Notes under the pieces: generated by a model
Seen by the model: only the letters and a program-made list of their open reading frames with translations
What the model was told of the DNA's origin: nothing
Databases searched by the model: none
Shown here: one piece after another, positions 46,165-57,500 of the stretch
Layout: every line of letters begins with the position of its first letter
How positions within the stretch are numbered: the first letter of the stretch is position 1
Position numbers and translations under genes: made by a program
Assembly (NCBI GenBank): GCA_963422465.1
Contig: OY730171.1
Location: forward strand, 1,860,001 to 1,924,000
Origin: Lichina pygmaea
Taxonomy: Eukaryota > Ascomycota > Lichinomycetes > Lichinales > Lichinaceae
DNA: 64,000 bases
Direction: 5' to 3'

Positions 46165-46588
46165 CTTCGAGGGACTCGATGATCTTCGTCCTCCTCGCCC
46201 ATCAAGCCTCCCGCCCCCATCCTCGTTCCCCGCTTGCACAGCTCCCGACCTCGCGCCGGTTACGCTCCTGCTGCCAGGTAAGCGCTCCGGGACAACCTTT
46301 CGTCGTCTCGCAAGAACCTGATCGGCCGTCGCCGGCACCGTCTTGGACGTCAATCGATCACGTGTCGCGGCTGTGAAGGGGCGATTTGGGAGGAAGCGGT
46401 CGACGGCGACTCGGCCTTTCAGTATATAGTAACATTAGTATGACTATGATCATTTCCCTTGTAGAGACCACGCAGTACAAGGACAGAGAGCATGACAAGA
46501 TGCAATAAGAAACATGGCCAGCAAAGTGTAGATACTAACAAGAAACAGCAATTGCAACGAGACAAGAACAGGAGTGACAGGCACAGTA

Positions 46589-46840
46589 TCACGATACGCC
46601 AGGAAATACACGTACTACATCAAAGAAAAGAGACCTCCTCGGCTTACCAGCAACAGCATCGTAAAGAGTGATGTAGCGCCTAGGCATCCCTTGACGCCGT
46701 TTCCGTCCTTTTCTTTTGGGCCTTCCTCTTTCTCCTCGACTCTTGGCGGTCTGGCCATCGTCGTAGTCGTCGTCTACTAGAACGTCACTCCCGCTATCAT
46801 CTTGGTAATTTCTCTTTCCTCGTTGCCTTGTTCCTGGCAT
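46589..46840 (-). CDS. Possible small nuclear protein or first exon of the neighbouring gene
   Basis: ATG at 46840 opens an 83-codon frame: MPGTRQRGKRNYQDD, then SGSDVLVDDDYDDG, then a strongly basic GRPKRKGRKRRQG. An acidic block followed by a basic block is typical of nuclear proteins. Good splice donors occur inside (GTAAGC after DAVAG, GTACGT after FFDV), so the listed end may not be real. An E-box lies 75 bp upstream, which supports a genuine start. Whether it stands alone or is exon 1 of the gene ending at 45559 cannot be decided from sequence alone. Confidence 0.35.
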   Translation of the reverse strand: MPGTRQRGKRNYQDDSGSDVLVDDDYDDGQTAKSRGERGRPKRKGRKRRQGMPRRYITLYDAVAGKPRRSLFFDVVRVFPGVS

Positions 46841-47663
46841 CTTGCTGGGTTGCTATCGTCAGTTGCTGTTGGTGGCCTTTGCTTTTGGGACGCCCCACCG
46901 TACGAAGTAAATTAATCACGTGAACCTACCGCCGCGGAAGATATATACCTGAAAGCCGACAGCCGGTCGACTATGTGGAGAGGTGCTGATAGCTGACAAC
47001 CTGTCAACTGTGTAGATTTGTCTCTCTTGCCTAACTACAATCTATGAGCGACAAAGAAGAAGAGGAAGACTCTGCAGACTGTCACGTGCCTGCAGACAAC
47101 AATTTAGCCGTCGCTCAGGGGGAGGCTGATCTCGACACCCCTGCAAATCCGCGGGCAACTCTCCGTAGAGTCCCCGATCGACACTACCGTATCTTTTTAG
47201 TCAGGTACCGTACGGCATAACTGGTCACGTCTCAACCCCTTTCAAGACACTTCCTGCCAACCTGCCAACCTGACAAGTACTACAGTATATGTTGATGGAG
47301 GAGACGGGAGGCAGTGATTGAAGGGTCGCGCTCAAAGAACTTCCCGTATGGGCTCGTCCACCAAGACGTGATTGAGGCAACTCAGGAGAGTTCGCCCGAG
47401 CGCGGCTTCGAAAGGGTGGCGGGGACGTCACATGGGCCTGCGCCTCTAAGTGCACCCGAGCCTTTGGAACTCATGGCATGAAAGCCCATATCCTTTTCTT
47501 CAAATGAGTATTTGATATGTGTATCGTTGGCCCAACCTCGACATGTCCATTGCCCGATCGAGAACACGAGTCCAGAAAACCACCGGAAACCAGTCCTGTC
47601 GTCCTGTCCTGCCACCAGGGCGTGAGTCCGGGCATGAATCCCTCCGTCCAGCCTTCCGCGTCA
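46841..47663. other. Spacer between small ORF start and hexokinase 3' end
   Basis: Contains the E-box at 46915 and no recognisable gene; the last 200 bp are the hexokinase 3' region. Confidence 0.5.
46915..46922. promoter_or_regulatory. E-box ATCACGTG
   Basis: RTCACGTG (Cbf1/bHLH type), 75 bp upstream of the ATG at 46840. A further copy (ATCACGTG) is at 46357-46364. Confidence 0.35.
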
Positions 47664-49548
47664 TCAATTCGCCACGTTGCCCTCGACATCCTTGATCCCT
47701 GCGAGATTGCCTTCGCGGATGCGTTTGAGCGTGAGGGCTGCGATGACGGCGGCGCCGACGCCACTGCCGTCCTCGGACTTGTGCAGCACAATCGGGTCCT
47801 CGGCGGTAGTCCAGTCGAGGATCTCGCGCAGCGCCCGGGCGCCGCGTTGCCGGAAGTGTGGGTACTTCTCGAAGACGGAACCGTCGGCACCGACGCGGCA
47901 CGACTCGATTCCTTTCTTCCTGCAGATGGCCGCAACGCCGCAGGCCGAGAGTCGTGCGGCGCGCGTCCCGACGAGCTCGGCCAGTCGTCGGCAGAGCTCG
48001 AGCTCGGGCTTCGTCGCTTGCAGCTCGAGCTCTTCGCTGAAGAGTTCGGCTGTTCGGTCGAGATCCTCAGTGGGGTCCCTAGAGCGGTCGGGTTGGAGTC
48101 GGTCAGCTGGCCGGACTTGACAGAGAACAAGATGGTCTGTGGACGTCTTCGAAGCCGCATCGTAGCCTGAATCTTGACAGGCAACGGAGAAGGATGCCTC
48201 ACTCCTCGATGCTGGACAAAAACGACGAGTCCAATGAGTACGGCTTCTTCAGCTTATCGATGCTCTGGCCCTCGAAGATGCTGACGTCCGGATTCTCGTG
48301 CAGCGCCACGAGGACGAGGCGGAAGATCTCTCCGAGGTACAGACCTGCGATCATCTTCTCGAATGTCTGCTGGCCTGGACGCGGCGAGTCGCGGTCGACG
48401 ATGACGTCGTGCTGCGTGCGCGGCAGTACCTTGTGCTCGCCGTCAAAGGCGCCGTATTCGCAGTTGATGGCCATTGGCAGATCCGGGTCGAGCTTCATGT
48501 GCGCCAGCTTCGGAATCGAGCCGCAATCCTCCAGGTAGGCGGCGTTGCACCCGGTGCCGAAGATGCAGCCGATCTTGGTGCGCTCATCGGTGTAGGCGGA
48601 CGCGATCAGCGTTCCCGTCGTGTCGTTGATGAGCGCGGTCACCTTGACGGGAAGACCCTAGAGAGTGGAATGAGCAAGGAACAGCGGGGGCGGCCACGGC
48701 GGTCGTGGCCCCTTACCTTCCGGGCCAGGGCGGCCTCGAACATGGGAACGACGTCCTTGCCCTCGACGCCGTCGATATCGAAACCTTTGGTCCAGCGTTG
48801 CAGCACTCCATGGTCGACGTAATCCTGAGTGGCCGGATAGGAGAAGGTGAAGCCCATGTGCATCTTGGACAGCTGCTCGCCCTTGTGATGAGACTCGACG
48901 AACTGCTGCACGCAATCGGCGGTGTACTCCCACAGCTCCTCGGCTTTGCCGGCCTTGAGCTCCTCAGGCATACGGTACTTGGACTGCGTGATGTTAAACC
49001 GTCCCTTCTCCTCTGGCAGATGCACCTCGCAGACACGTAGGTTCGTGCCGCCCATGTCCAGGGCCAAGTACGTTCCAGTCTCGTCGCCGGTTGGGCGAGA
49101 CATCACCCAGGTCGGGTTCATTGGCTGTTGGTTCCGACAGCATGAGTTAAATGGACGGTGTGTAGGAGCGTCTCAAGTTCGGACTGACAATCGTGCCTCC
49201 CTCGATGCTCAACCCTGGATATAGCCGTCAGAGATTGAGATGCTGGATGGGTCACGCCCGGGCGATGCATACCTCGCTCCAGTTCCGAGACGAAATGATC
49301 GGTGATCTGCTTGAGCTTTTCCCGGTCGACGGTGAAGACGCGTTCGAGTTCATTGATCTGGGCCGAGAGATCCTCGGGTACGTTGGCGGCAGAGCCTGTG
49401 GCGTTTCCGAAGAGTTAGGCTTCACTGATGATTGGACTCTACGATGCTATGGCCAGCGAGAAGGGTGCCATAACGCTGGACGGCGTTTTCTGAGTGGGAT
49501 GACGATCGTACCTTCTCGGGACGGCCTCATCGGTGCTAGGCCAGCCAT
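47664..49548 (-). CDS. Hexokinase, 487 aa, six exons
   Basis: Cytosolic ATP:hexose 6-phosphotransferase, entry step of glycolysis. Exons: 49548-49512, 49395-49273, 49214-49189, 49124-48717, 48657-48203, 48078-47664. The introns (116, 58, 64, 59 and 124 bp) are all GT-AG and every phase agrees. The start MAGLAPMRPSREG joins to NVPEDLSAQINELERVFTVD, then LERGLSIEGGTIPMNPTWVM, as in fungal hexokinases. Motifs: LALDMGGTNLRVC (phosphate loop), FTFSYPATQDYVDHG, LINDTTGTLIASAY with the catalytic Asp, GTGCNAAYLED, and near the end GADGSVFEKYPHF and DGSGVGAAVIAAL (adenosine loop). Exon 3 is only 26 nt. It lacks the signs of a non-catalytic regulatory paralogue, since all key residues are present. It is more like hexokinase (HXK1/2) than glucokinase, but the paralogue was not checked. 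Confidence 0.96.
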
Positions 49549-51480
49549 CTTAGACGAGAGGCTGGGATGTAAAGTTGATGGTGGTCAAGAATTGCGAATT
49601 GATACTTAGGACGTAGGCAGAGAGGAGGAAAAGGTATCACTGGACCAGTAAGCTTGAGGATCTTAGATCTTCTTTATCGTGTCTGAGACGAAGGACTGTC
49701 GTGGTAGAAGACGGGTCGAACATCCCGAGCGGCATGATGAAAGAGACCCAATCGCCCGCTCGTAAAATCCCTCACGGCTCTTGCAACGAAAAGAGCTGAG
49801 CAAGTCCAAACTTGGCGAGTCCCACTACGTACTCATGGTCGGTTCATACGTGACAGCAAGTAGGAATACACATGCGCTTGGCTCGACCATGTCGAGACTG
49901 AGAATTCTTGTGGATACGCATCCGGAGGAGGCAGCAGTAAGTAGTCGTGAAGCCCGAGCAGGATTCTGCTGATACGGCCGCGTCCGGATGGAAGCAGCAC
50001 GGCTATAATTACACTTACTTGACTCTCCAAAACGACAGCCTCGATATCGTCAGTCTCAAGGCCACCGGAAGGTTTGATAAGTTCTGACAACAATGTGGTC
50101 CAATGGAGCGACCGATGTCAACAGAGATGGTGGGGTTCACGATAGCGGGGCAGCTGGAGACACCTCGCATGCCTATCAGGGATACCGTATTAGTCAGCCC
50201 ATGCAGCCGTCTGGCACTGATAGTGTTAGCGCGACACCCGACATGATTCTGATCTTCGTTGATACGTATGTCCATATCAGTACAGTTACGTACTGTACGA
50301 TACGTACTTGCTCAGATAGGTACGAGTACGTAACGTACGTATGTACGAGTACGTATGTATGACGTGCATGATACCCTTGTACGTACGTATCGTACGGAGT
50401 AACGTACCTCATATGCACTATCCTTTCTGTTACAGCTCGGCCCGGGACTTCCGAGCTCGGGGCTAGCCGGCCCGACAATGACCGTGACCTGACGCACACC
50501 AGCAAGCTTCCAGTTCGTCCGAGAACAGTCAACTTATCGTGAACCCACGTAGCAGCGTCTAGGCTTTCCCTAAGCCCACACGGCCCGCTACCACGTTCTT
50601 TGCGAGCCTCGCCGAAGTTGGACGGGCATACAAAAGAAAGACACTAGGGACTCGGCGGATCCAGCCCGCAATAGGCATAGGGCGACGAGATGGGACGGCT
50701 ACTCTAGGACACTCCTACTAGGATCTACGGCAGGACCTCACAGAGAACTCTAGACCGAGTCAATAGAGCTCCATTAGCCTCCTAGATTCCCAGAGAATAG
50801 AGAGAATCCCCCGATCTTCTCGGAAAAGCGAAGAAGCTCCCTTTTGTGCGTGCCGCCTTCTCCCCCACAAAAATATTTCCCCGAGGCTGCTTTGTCATCC
50901 GACCTCGGACAGCCGATGCGGCTTCACGAGGGGAGCCACTGCTGTCGCCCTTCGTACTTCCGTACGTACGAGTACGTACTACGAGTACGAATACTCGCAC
51001 CTGCGTGCTCGTCCCACCCTCTTGTGATGGCAGGCTGTGTGTTCCGTACGTCAGCATGCATAGTAAATTACGGCACTGTATTTCCGTCTGCAGCGGTGAA
51101 GACGTGTCTAAGTCCTTCCACTGTCACAACCAAGTCCGCACCCGAAGATGAGGCCGTCGTCTGCTTTCTCCCCTGCGGAGCCGTATCTCATGCGTAATTC
51201 TGAGAGCGAGTTTTAGGAAGCGTCGTGTCATGGAAATAGGCTGACACCCCATCTGACATAGCACCTCGTATGGAACTTGAAAGCCTCCTGGTGTCGAGAG
51301 CCATTGGGACGACCACGAAGACCAAAGGGCACGTCTCTATATATGGTGTCTCTACCGTCCGCCGTTCCGTTGCAAGAGCTCTGATCGCCGAAGAGGTTGG
51401 GCGTGCAGCAGCTGCTACACATCCTGTCGTCGACAAGCAACCCCGAGCTGTTGTTCCAGACTCGGCGAGATTTCTCCAAA
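49549..51480. other. 1.9-kb spacer with GTAC clusters
   Basis: No recognisable gene. It holds the promoter of hexokinase on its left, a large GTAC cluster (50279-50408), a smaller one (50957-50996), and the leader of the secreted-protein gene on its right. Confidence 0.5.
50279..50408. repeat. GTAC/TACGTA palindrome cluster
   Basis: GTTACGTACTGTACGATACG, GAGTACGTAACGTACGTATG and CGTACGTATCGTACGGAGTA words in about 130 bp, the densest cluster of the right half of the window. Confidence 0.8.
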
Positions 51481-52532
51481 ATGCAGCGTCTTGTTCTTAT
51501 CCTATGCCTGGGCTGGCTCGGCTCGAGTTTGGCCTTTCCAGTCGGCCCTGTGGACGGCACTTCGGGATCAGCCTTGCAGAGGGAAGCAGATCTTGGACTG
51601 TCCACACCGGCGGACGAGTCGCCTCGATCGCAAGCGCAACATGTCCTGCAGAGCAAATCCATCGACGGCGAGGCGCAGACACCGGCCGGAGCATCTACCG
51701 ACTCAAAAGCACTACAAAGACGCTCGGACTGGTCTCCCGAATCGGAGCTTGAAATGATCAGGGAGCTAGCCGAAGAGCTGCGGAGCGGGGACGATGGTCT
51801 AGAGGCAGCGATGGCTGATTGTGTGGCTGTACGTCAAACCCATCCAAACCCGTGCGACATGTTCAGTTGAACGGTCCTCCTCCTTGTCTCTCATGTCGCC
51901 AACGATCCGATGGGAAGCCCAGCCTCATCGATGCGAACATGTGACGTGCCTAGAGCAAGCAAAGACCTGACGAGCAAGTACTGTACCTACGTACTCGGGG
52001 ACAGATAAAACTGTACAAGGCACTCAATGACAAGGGGGTGGAATCGATGAACGTGGACCGGCTCTTACAATGGCGGGCCGAGTGCGAAGAGGAGCTAGGG
52101 TCGGGCGGATCCGCCGCACCGAACCCGAACCCGAACCCGAACCCGAACCCGAACCCTCAAGGGCCGCGAGACGCAGCCGGAACTCCTGATGCTGATCTGT
52201 ATGGGCCACCACGACCCGTCGACCCCGACGAGACGCCGCCGGGGACGAACAAGTTCGAGTCGAGCCTCAACATCGGTCGCGGCACCATCGACCTCGGCGC
52301 CATCGACCCCAGGACCATCGACCTCGACGCCATCCAATCTCGAGCGTGGCGCACGCTCCGACGGGTGGCGAAGGCAGGAGCCAACGCGGTCACGGGCAGC
52401 GTCAACGTCGGACCGTCTCGGCGTGAGGCGGACAAGGTCGAGAGGCCGGGCCGCGGCGTGGGCCGGCTCGTCAGAGGACCGGGAGGGATGCTCCCCCCAT
52501 CCAGACCGCCTGTTCTACTCAGACCGATCTAG
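51481..52532 (+). CDS. Predicted secreted protein with Asn-Pro repeat, 291 aa
   Basis: ATG at 51481 gives a clear signal peptide (MQRLVLILCLGWLGSSLAFP) with likely cleavage after SLA. Two exons: 51481-51828 and 52005-52532; the intron (GTACGT...CAG, 176 bp) is phase 0 and joins an acidic helix (LEAAMADCVA) to IKLYKALNDKGVESMN. Before it is a dibasic LQRRSDW site that a Kex2-type protease could cut, leaving a pro-peptide of about 60 residues. The second half holds about six Asn-Pro dipeptides coded by a GAACCC hexamer array, then near-repeats of the type TIDLGAIDPRTIDLDAI, and a basic Arg/Gly/Pro-rich C-terminus. There are only two or three Cys and no enzyme signature. Secreted, pro-processed, low-complexity proteins in fungi are often cell-wall or effector-like, but that is a guess. 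I recognise no family. Confidence 0.65.
52121..52156 (+). repeat. GAACCC hexamer array coding Asn-Pro
   Basis: Six perfect units in frame inside the secreted-protein gene; such coding minisatellites commonly vary in number among strains. Confidence 0.9.
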
Positions 52533-52845
52533 TAGTCTCAAAAGTAGCTGGTTTACGTTACTCTACGTACCAATGAAGTAGAAGAAGAAGATGATGACGA
52601 TAGCAGCAGCAGTAGCAGCAGCAGCGTCATGAAGAGCGGCTCGAAAATAAAAATCTTTTCCAAGAAGGGGACTATCATCATCATGTCCCGTGTAGGAAGA
52701 TGGGGGATCGCCCCGCGCCGGGGCGGGGGCGGGGGCGGGGGGGCGAGGCAGGGGGGGGGAATTGATATACAGAGAGCGAGAACAAATGTCCAGACACAGA
52801 GCTTGTTCCTTCCTGCTCTTCCTACTCTTCCTCCTCTTCCTCCTC

Positions 52846-52890
52846 CTGCTCATGCTGCTCATGCTGCTCATGCTGCTCATGCTGCTCATC
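52846..52890. repeat. 9-bp minisatellite at the OST1 stop codon
   Basis: Five CTGCTCATG units. On the OST1 strand each unit reads TGA GCA GCA in frame, so the stop codon is the first of a row of in-frame stops. Confidence 0.85.
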
Positions 52891-54678
52891 GTGCTCCTCG
52901 TCCGATGCTCGTGTCGATTTTCCCGACGAACCATGCCGTGACGAAGACGCCCAGAAGGCCGGTGACGATGGTCAGCGGTTTTCGAAGGACGGCCGACAGA
53001 GGCAGAGAATATGTCACCTGTCCCGTCGTTGCCACCTTGTCAGTCACAGAGTGCATTCAATCTCATTGTGGAAGCCGGGGTTCGGGTCGAGAGCGTGAGA
53101 AAAGATTTGGTGAGGTAGGACATACGATGACGATGATGATGATGATAATGGGGAGGGGGGGGGGGGGGCCGGGAGCGCAACGTACGTAGATATCCTTGCC
53201 GCTGGCATCGTCCACCAGATTGACCGCCACCAGAGTCAATGTCGTTCTCCCGAGCGTGTCCAGAAAGGTCTTGTGTAGCCCCACCTCCGCCGCGACCAAC
53301 GAGACGGGCCGCCCGGCCGCGGCGTCGGCGGCGACCTGATATCGCACGTTGGTGGCGCCCTCGGGGAGAGTGACCCTGACGATCACCTTCTCGTACTCGA
53401 CCCCTTCGGGCTGTCTCGGCCCTTCGAGGAAGGGCACCTTGAGGATGTATCCGTCCGTCGGGGCGCTCGTACCGACGGACGACGTTGGCGCTGTGGATCT
53501 GCTGATCCGTCGCAGGTATTTCTCCAGCTTCGCGTTCCAGCCTACCCGGAACTTGTAGCGCCAGCCGCCGAACAGAGGATACCGCGGTTTCAACTCGAGC
53601 GTCGCCTCGCGGATGTTGCTCCTGAAGCGGCTCGTCGACACGTTGCCAATGTCGTCCGTGTAGTAGGGGTCGGAGGCGCCGGCGTGCAGCGGGAAACGCA
53701 GTTCCCGGAGGGCGCTGGTCGTCGGGTTGTAGAACGCCGCCGTGGCCCAGGCCGCGCGGTTGAAGTTCTTGGAGAGTCGAGCTCCCTTGTTCGTGAGCTG
53801 GTAGCGCTCCTCCGTCGCGAGGTTGCCCCCCCACTGGCTCACTTCGAGGTCGCGCTCGAGCACGCTCACGTGGTTGACCGGCTTCGTGAACTCGTACCGC
53901 ACCCTGACAGGCTCGTCGACCCCGGCAGGGACGTTGCTGTACGGACCGTACACGAACGTCGAGCCCTGCCGCTGAGGGTCTTCCTTTCCTTCGACGTTGT
54001 TCTTCGCTGGCAGGGTGGTGAAGTCGGGGACGTCGACGTTCAGAAACTTGACCTTGGTTTTCTGCTTCGACGTCTCGTAAGCGGACGGGGTGTAGGCCGA
54101 GAAGTGATAGGCCAGGTATTGCTTCTCCAGCTGCTCGATCGCAGCCGGGAGGGGCTCGAAGGCGGAGAGAATCCAGTACGAGATGCTCAACGTCACTTGG
54201 TCCTTGGGCTTGAGCGCTTCCGGGAGCCGGACGCGGTAGAACTGGGTGGGGCTGCGCGTCCGAGGCCAATGTCAACATCCACTCGATACGCAGACGTGAG
54301 TATCTCCCACCTGAACGGGTCGAATTCGACCAATGCGACCTCAAACCCGGCTTTGTTCGGCTCCTTCTTGTCGCGCACCTCGAGCCCACCGACCCGGTCG
54401 ACGACGCTCGCGGAAAACGGTACATAGTACTCGTCCTGCGCTTTCGAGTGGACGTTCTCGATCTGCACGTTGACAGTCTCCCTGACGAAGCCCTTCTCGA
54501 GATTGATGCTGCGGAGGAGGTTGACGTTCTTGAATACCGGTGCCGGCTTGAAGGTCCCATCGAGGATGACCCGCGATGACAGCGGCTGCTCCGTCAGGTT
54601 GAAGTTGCACGCACCCAGGCCAGCCAGGGTGCAGACAGAGAGCGCCGCGGAGAGCGTGGCCCGAGTAAGACCTTTCAT
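52886..54678 (-). CDS. OST1: Ribophorin I, oligosaccharyltransferase subunit alpha (Ost1), 521 aa
   Basis: ER membrane subunit of the complex that attaches N-glycans to nascent proteins. Exons: 54678-54311, 54251-53186, 53017-52886; introns of 59 bp (GTGGGA...CAG) and 168 bp (GTACGT...CAG). Intron 1 explains an apparent frameshift: it restores VEFDPFSPTQFYRVRLPEA. The signal peptide is MKGLTRATLSAALSVCTLAG, followed by the luminal ribophorin domain (SRVILDGTFKPAP, YSNVPAGVDEPVRVRYEFTKP, ERDLEVSQWGGNLATEERY) and a single C-terminal span (IVTGLLGVFVTAWFVG) with a short cytosolic tail DTSIGRGAR. For intron 2 an alternative acceptor 15 nt upstream (AAG) would add five residues; I prefer CAG. Intron 2 has 14 C on the coding strand and an ATC/ATG repeat. 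It is convergent with the secreted-protein gene. Confidence 0.95.
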
Positions 54679-56749
54679 GATGCCGCAGGCTGGTCGGAGA
54701 TGGCCACGAGGCTTGCAGATGCTTGCTCCCGACAAGCTATGCTGCGTCAAAAGCTCCTGTCGTGGCCTTTCGCGTATGTCATAAGTCTTGGTATGTCGGC
54801 TGTTCCGGGCAGTGATCTAGGTGCTGATGACCAATAAAACGCTGCTAGAAACTTCTCAGCCGGAGGGACAAATCCCTGTAGATCAGAAGTGACGATGTCG
54901 TACAGTACATACGTACCGTGCTGGTGGAGCAATTTTTGGCAAGACGACCGTGATTGTTTATGTAAGCTGTAGAAACCGACAACAGCAATCGCAACGTTGA
55001 ACCGATCCCTGGAGACTGAAAAGGCGCCGAGTCGATCATGACCGTTCCAAACTAGACGACGTCGCAGCTATACGAGGTTTGCGAGCGAAGTCTGCATGGT
55101 TTGCATCATCGATACCGCGAAGCAGACTATCTGCAGATGCTATCTCTGATATCTTGTACCAGCCGCTGCGGTATGCTTGCAGGCTTCTGCTCGCAAGCCT
55201 CTTACAGGAACAGGTGGGCGTGCCTTATGTCGAGACGGATAGACAGTCCGAGTTCTTGGAGAGCGCCTGCCCGGGTGGGGTCATCTTCGCGTTTTCCTAG
55301 CGGCTATCAAGGGGTTCCTGAATGTGTTTAGACAAGTTGTGGTGTCTGAAGGAGATATGGTTGCAATGGAAAGGACGACGTAGGCCGTAGCCAACAGCGC
55401 TCCTGGAACGGACAGCCTCCCGTGAGAACCACGGCATTTCGAACCGGTCAACCCAGGCACAGCTACAACTCCAAACATCGGCAAGCCAGCCTTGGCTCCC
55501 TGACGCATTTGAATCGACGAGACTCGCAGGCCGCAACGCGATGACCAGATATGTACGCCGCGACAAGACGACACGCCCGAGCATCAACAGCCCAAGGAGC
55601 CAGGCTCGAAGGGCCGGTCAGCCGACATGGGGAGGTGTGAGATGGACACGATCATGGCACCCACCAAAAAAAGCACTCTTGGGTCCAACTCGCTCAACGT
55701 TCTCATTCCTTTCAGTCTCTGGCGCAGGCGGCGCATGCTCGTGTCAGCCGGATGTTGCTGTTGCCGAAGACATGGGCCGAGACGCTATGATAAAGGCAGT
55801 TCTCGACGATCCTCAACCGGAGACCTCTTCGACCGAGATGGCGACGACATGGCAAGGAGGACCGGAGATGGAGGGGGCGCAGGGGGCTCTCGGGCGGTTG
55901 ACCGCTGCATGCCCTCGTGGAAGCGCGTCGAAACGGTGAGAGCGTGCTGCAGCACGATGGCCACGTCTTCGCCCAGCGTGCTGGACGAGGAAAGCGACAG
56001 CCGCCGACGAGCTGGTGGCAGGCTTTGCGCCATCGAGATGGGATTTTGAACGATGGGGCCTAATCTGAGAGAGGCAGCGAGCCGAATTGCGCAATCGACG
56101 AGCTTGACTGGGGATGCTGTCGCCGTCGATTATCCAACGCTAGAGATTTTCCGAAAGAGGTTGCGACGGCGTTGGTTCGGTGACTGGGGAGTACGGCAGT
56201 GTTATCCTTTGTTGAAGCACGACGTCAGTGTTTGTGAACTACGATGCAGCGGAAGTTGTCAACACCTCGTCGTCTGATGGACAGTCTATACGGCGTCGCT
56301 AGAGATGCAGGGGTGGATCTCACCTTGATGGAGGCGGTACGTAGGGTCTGATAGGAGGGCCGATCGGAATATTGATGGAGGGTGCGGGGACTTTTATGTG
56401 CCCACGACCGCGACCAATCCTCCCACCTGTCCCGGACGAGATCACTCACAAGGAAGGCGCCAACGAAAGATGCACGTCCACCACCACAGCCATCTGGTGA
56501 GCAAAAAGGATGAACCGGGCCTGCGACGAACGGCAGGGACAATCGAACCTGCGAGAGCGTTGCCATATCGGGCTCGTCGTGACCCGGAAACACTGTTATC
56601 AGCACGGCATCGGCTGCCGACGCAACAATGACACCAGGTTGGCGTGAACAGCGTTCGAAGCAGACTCCATATACCCGTGCCGGGGAGGTGCTGCCGTACG
56701 GAGTACTCGGCACATAACGTACCTCGTCGGCACTGGTACGTACGGTAGG

Positions 56750-56789
56750 TACCCGTGCCATGGGGGGGTGTTACCCCCCATGGCACGGG
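56750..56789. repeat. Second copy of the hairpin inverted repeat
   Basis: TACCCGTGCCATGGGGGGGT, then GTT, then ACCCCCCATGGCACGGG: the same arms as 2508-2550 with one G-C pair less in the right arm. GTAC-rich sequence lies directly on its left, as at 2508. Confidence 0.9.
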
Positions 56790-57384
56790 CACTGACAAAG
56801 GGACCGCAGGACATTGACAGTAGTTATGTACTACCATCGCTAGAGCCAAGCCTGCATGACAGGGCCATCCTAGTGCTGTAAGCGCTACGTCGACGGGTCG
56901 ATCACGAGGTGTATAGCAAAGATAACGTTAGATTCCACTCCTTAGTAAGCTGAAAAGGCCTGCAACAGTATCAGATCACTTTGGTCAGATCACTCCCCAG
57001 GCCACTAGGTCAAACATCACCTCGAGGAATGTTTTGCAGAGAAGATTTCAGATGAGCTTTAGGACTTGATCACTCAAGAGCAGCTGGACAAGCCGATAGA
57101 CTTCATGCGGGCCTGTTGCCGGGCGGTCAACAGGGGTCACACAGAATTTTGAGTTGCACCAGTGCAAGGATCTAGCTGTCTTGAGAGTCTTGACAACACG
57201 GCTCTACAATCGACTTTGGCTTGTATCTATCTGACTCTATTCCCGCTAGCCACCTCGTAAACAGCTGGGGAGGGAGAAGCGAAAAAATTGAGCTACCAAG
57301 ACTAGCGCCAAGTGGATCGTGCAGCTTCAGACTCCAAGTGCTGGACTGAATCGCGTCAGAGCTGGAGAATTCATGGAGTACAGA

Positions 57385-57425
57385 TACCCGTGCCTTGGGG
57401 GGGGGGGGGGGGGGGTGATACCCCC
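57385..57425. repeat. Collapsed third copy of the hairpin repeat with poly-G
   Basis: It starts TACCCGTGCCTTGGGG and then has 19 G (57397-57415), TGATACCCCCCTCTTAC. The right arm has lost the complementary ATGGCACGGG and is joined to the CTCTTACT word seen at 2699. Confidence 0.7.
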
Positions 57426-57500
57426 CTCTTACTGACCTGCGGTACGTCCAGAACACCCCGTCCCATGGAGGGTTGTCTGACAGTCCAACGCCAGATCCGG

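Larger units (their letters stand above)
54679..57500. other. 2.8-kb spacer with hairpin repeats
   Basis: Short ORFs (55785-56033 on minus, 56225-56761 on minus) have no recognised content and no supporting splice chain. It includes the second copy of the hairpin inverted repeat (56750-56789), a collapsed copy with a 19-G tract (57385-57425) and short CAGATCACT direct repeats near 56970-57000. Confidence 0.5.

Noticed and set aside
54252-54310. Apparent frameshift in OST1
   Set aside because: Explained by a normal 59-bp intron with GTGGGA donor and CAG acceptor that restores a conserved segment.
53040-54560. 506-aa ORF overlapping OST1 in another frame
   Set aside because: Arg/Gly/Ser/Pro-rich shadow translation; the OST1 frames carry the conserved domain and fitting splice sites.
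55785-56033. 82-aa ORF on the minus strand (MAQSLPPARRRLSLSS start)
   Set aside because: The first half looks protein-like, but I recognise nothing and cannot extend it by splicing; left unannotated.
56521-56560. tRNA-like B-box (GGTTCGATTGT on the minus strand)
   Set aside because: The T-stem does not pair and no A-box or acceptor stem can be built upstream.
56225-56761. 178-aa ORF on the minus strand
   Set aside because: It overlaps the hairpin repeat region, starts from an uncertain codon, has no recognisable domain and shows no supporting splice structure.
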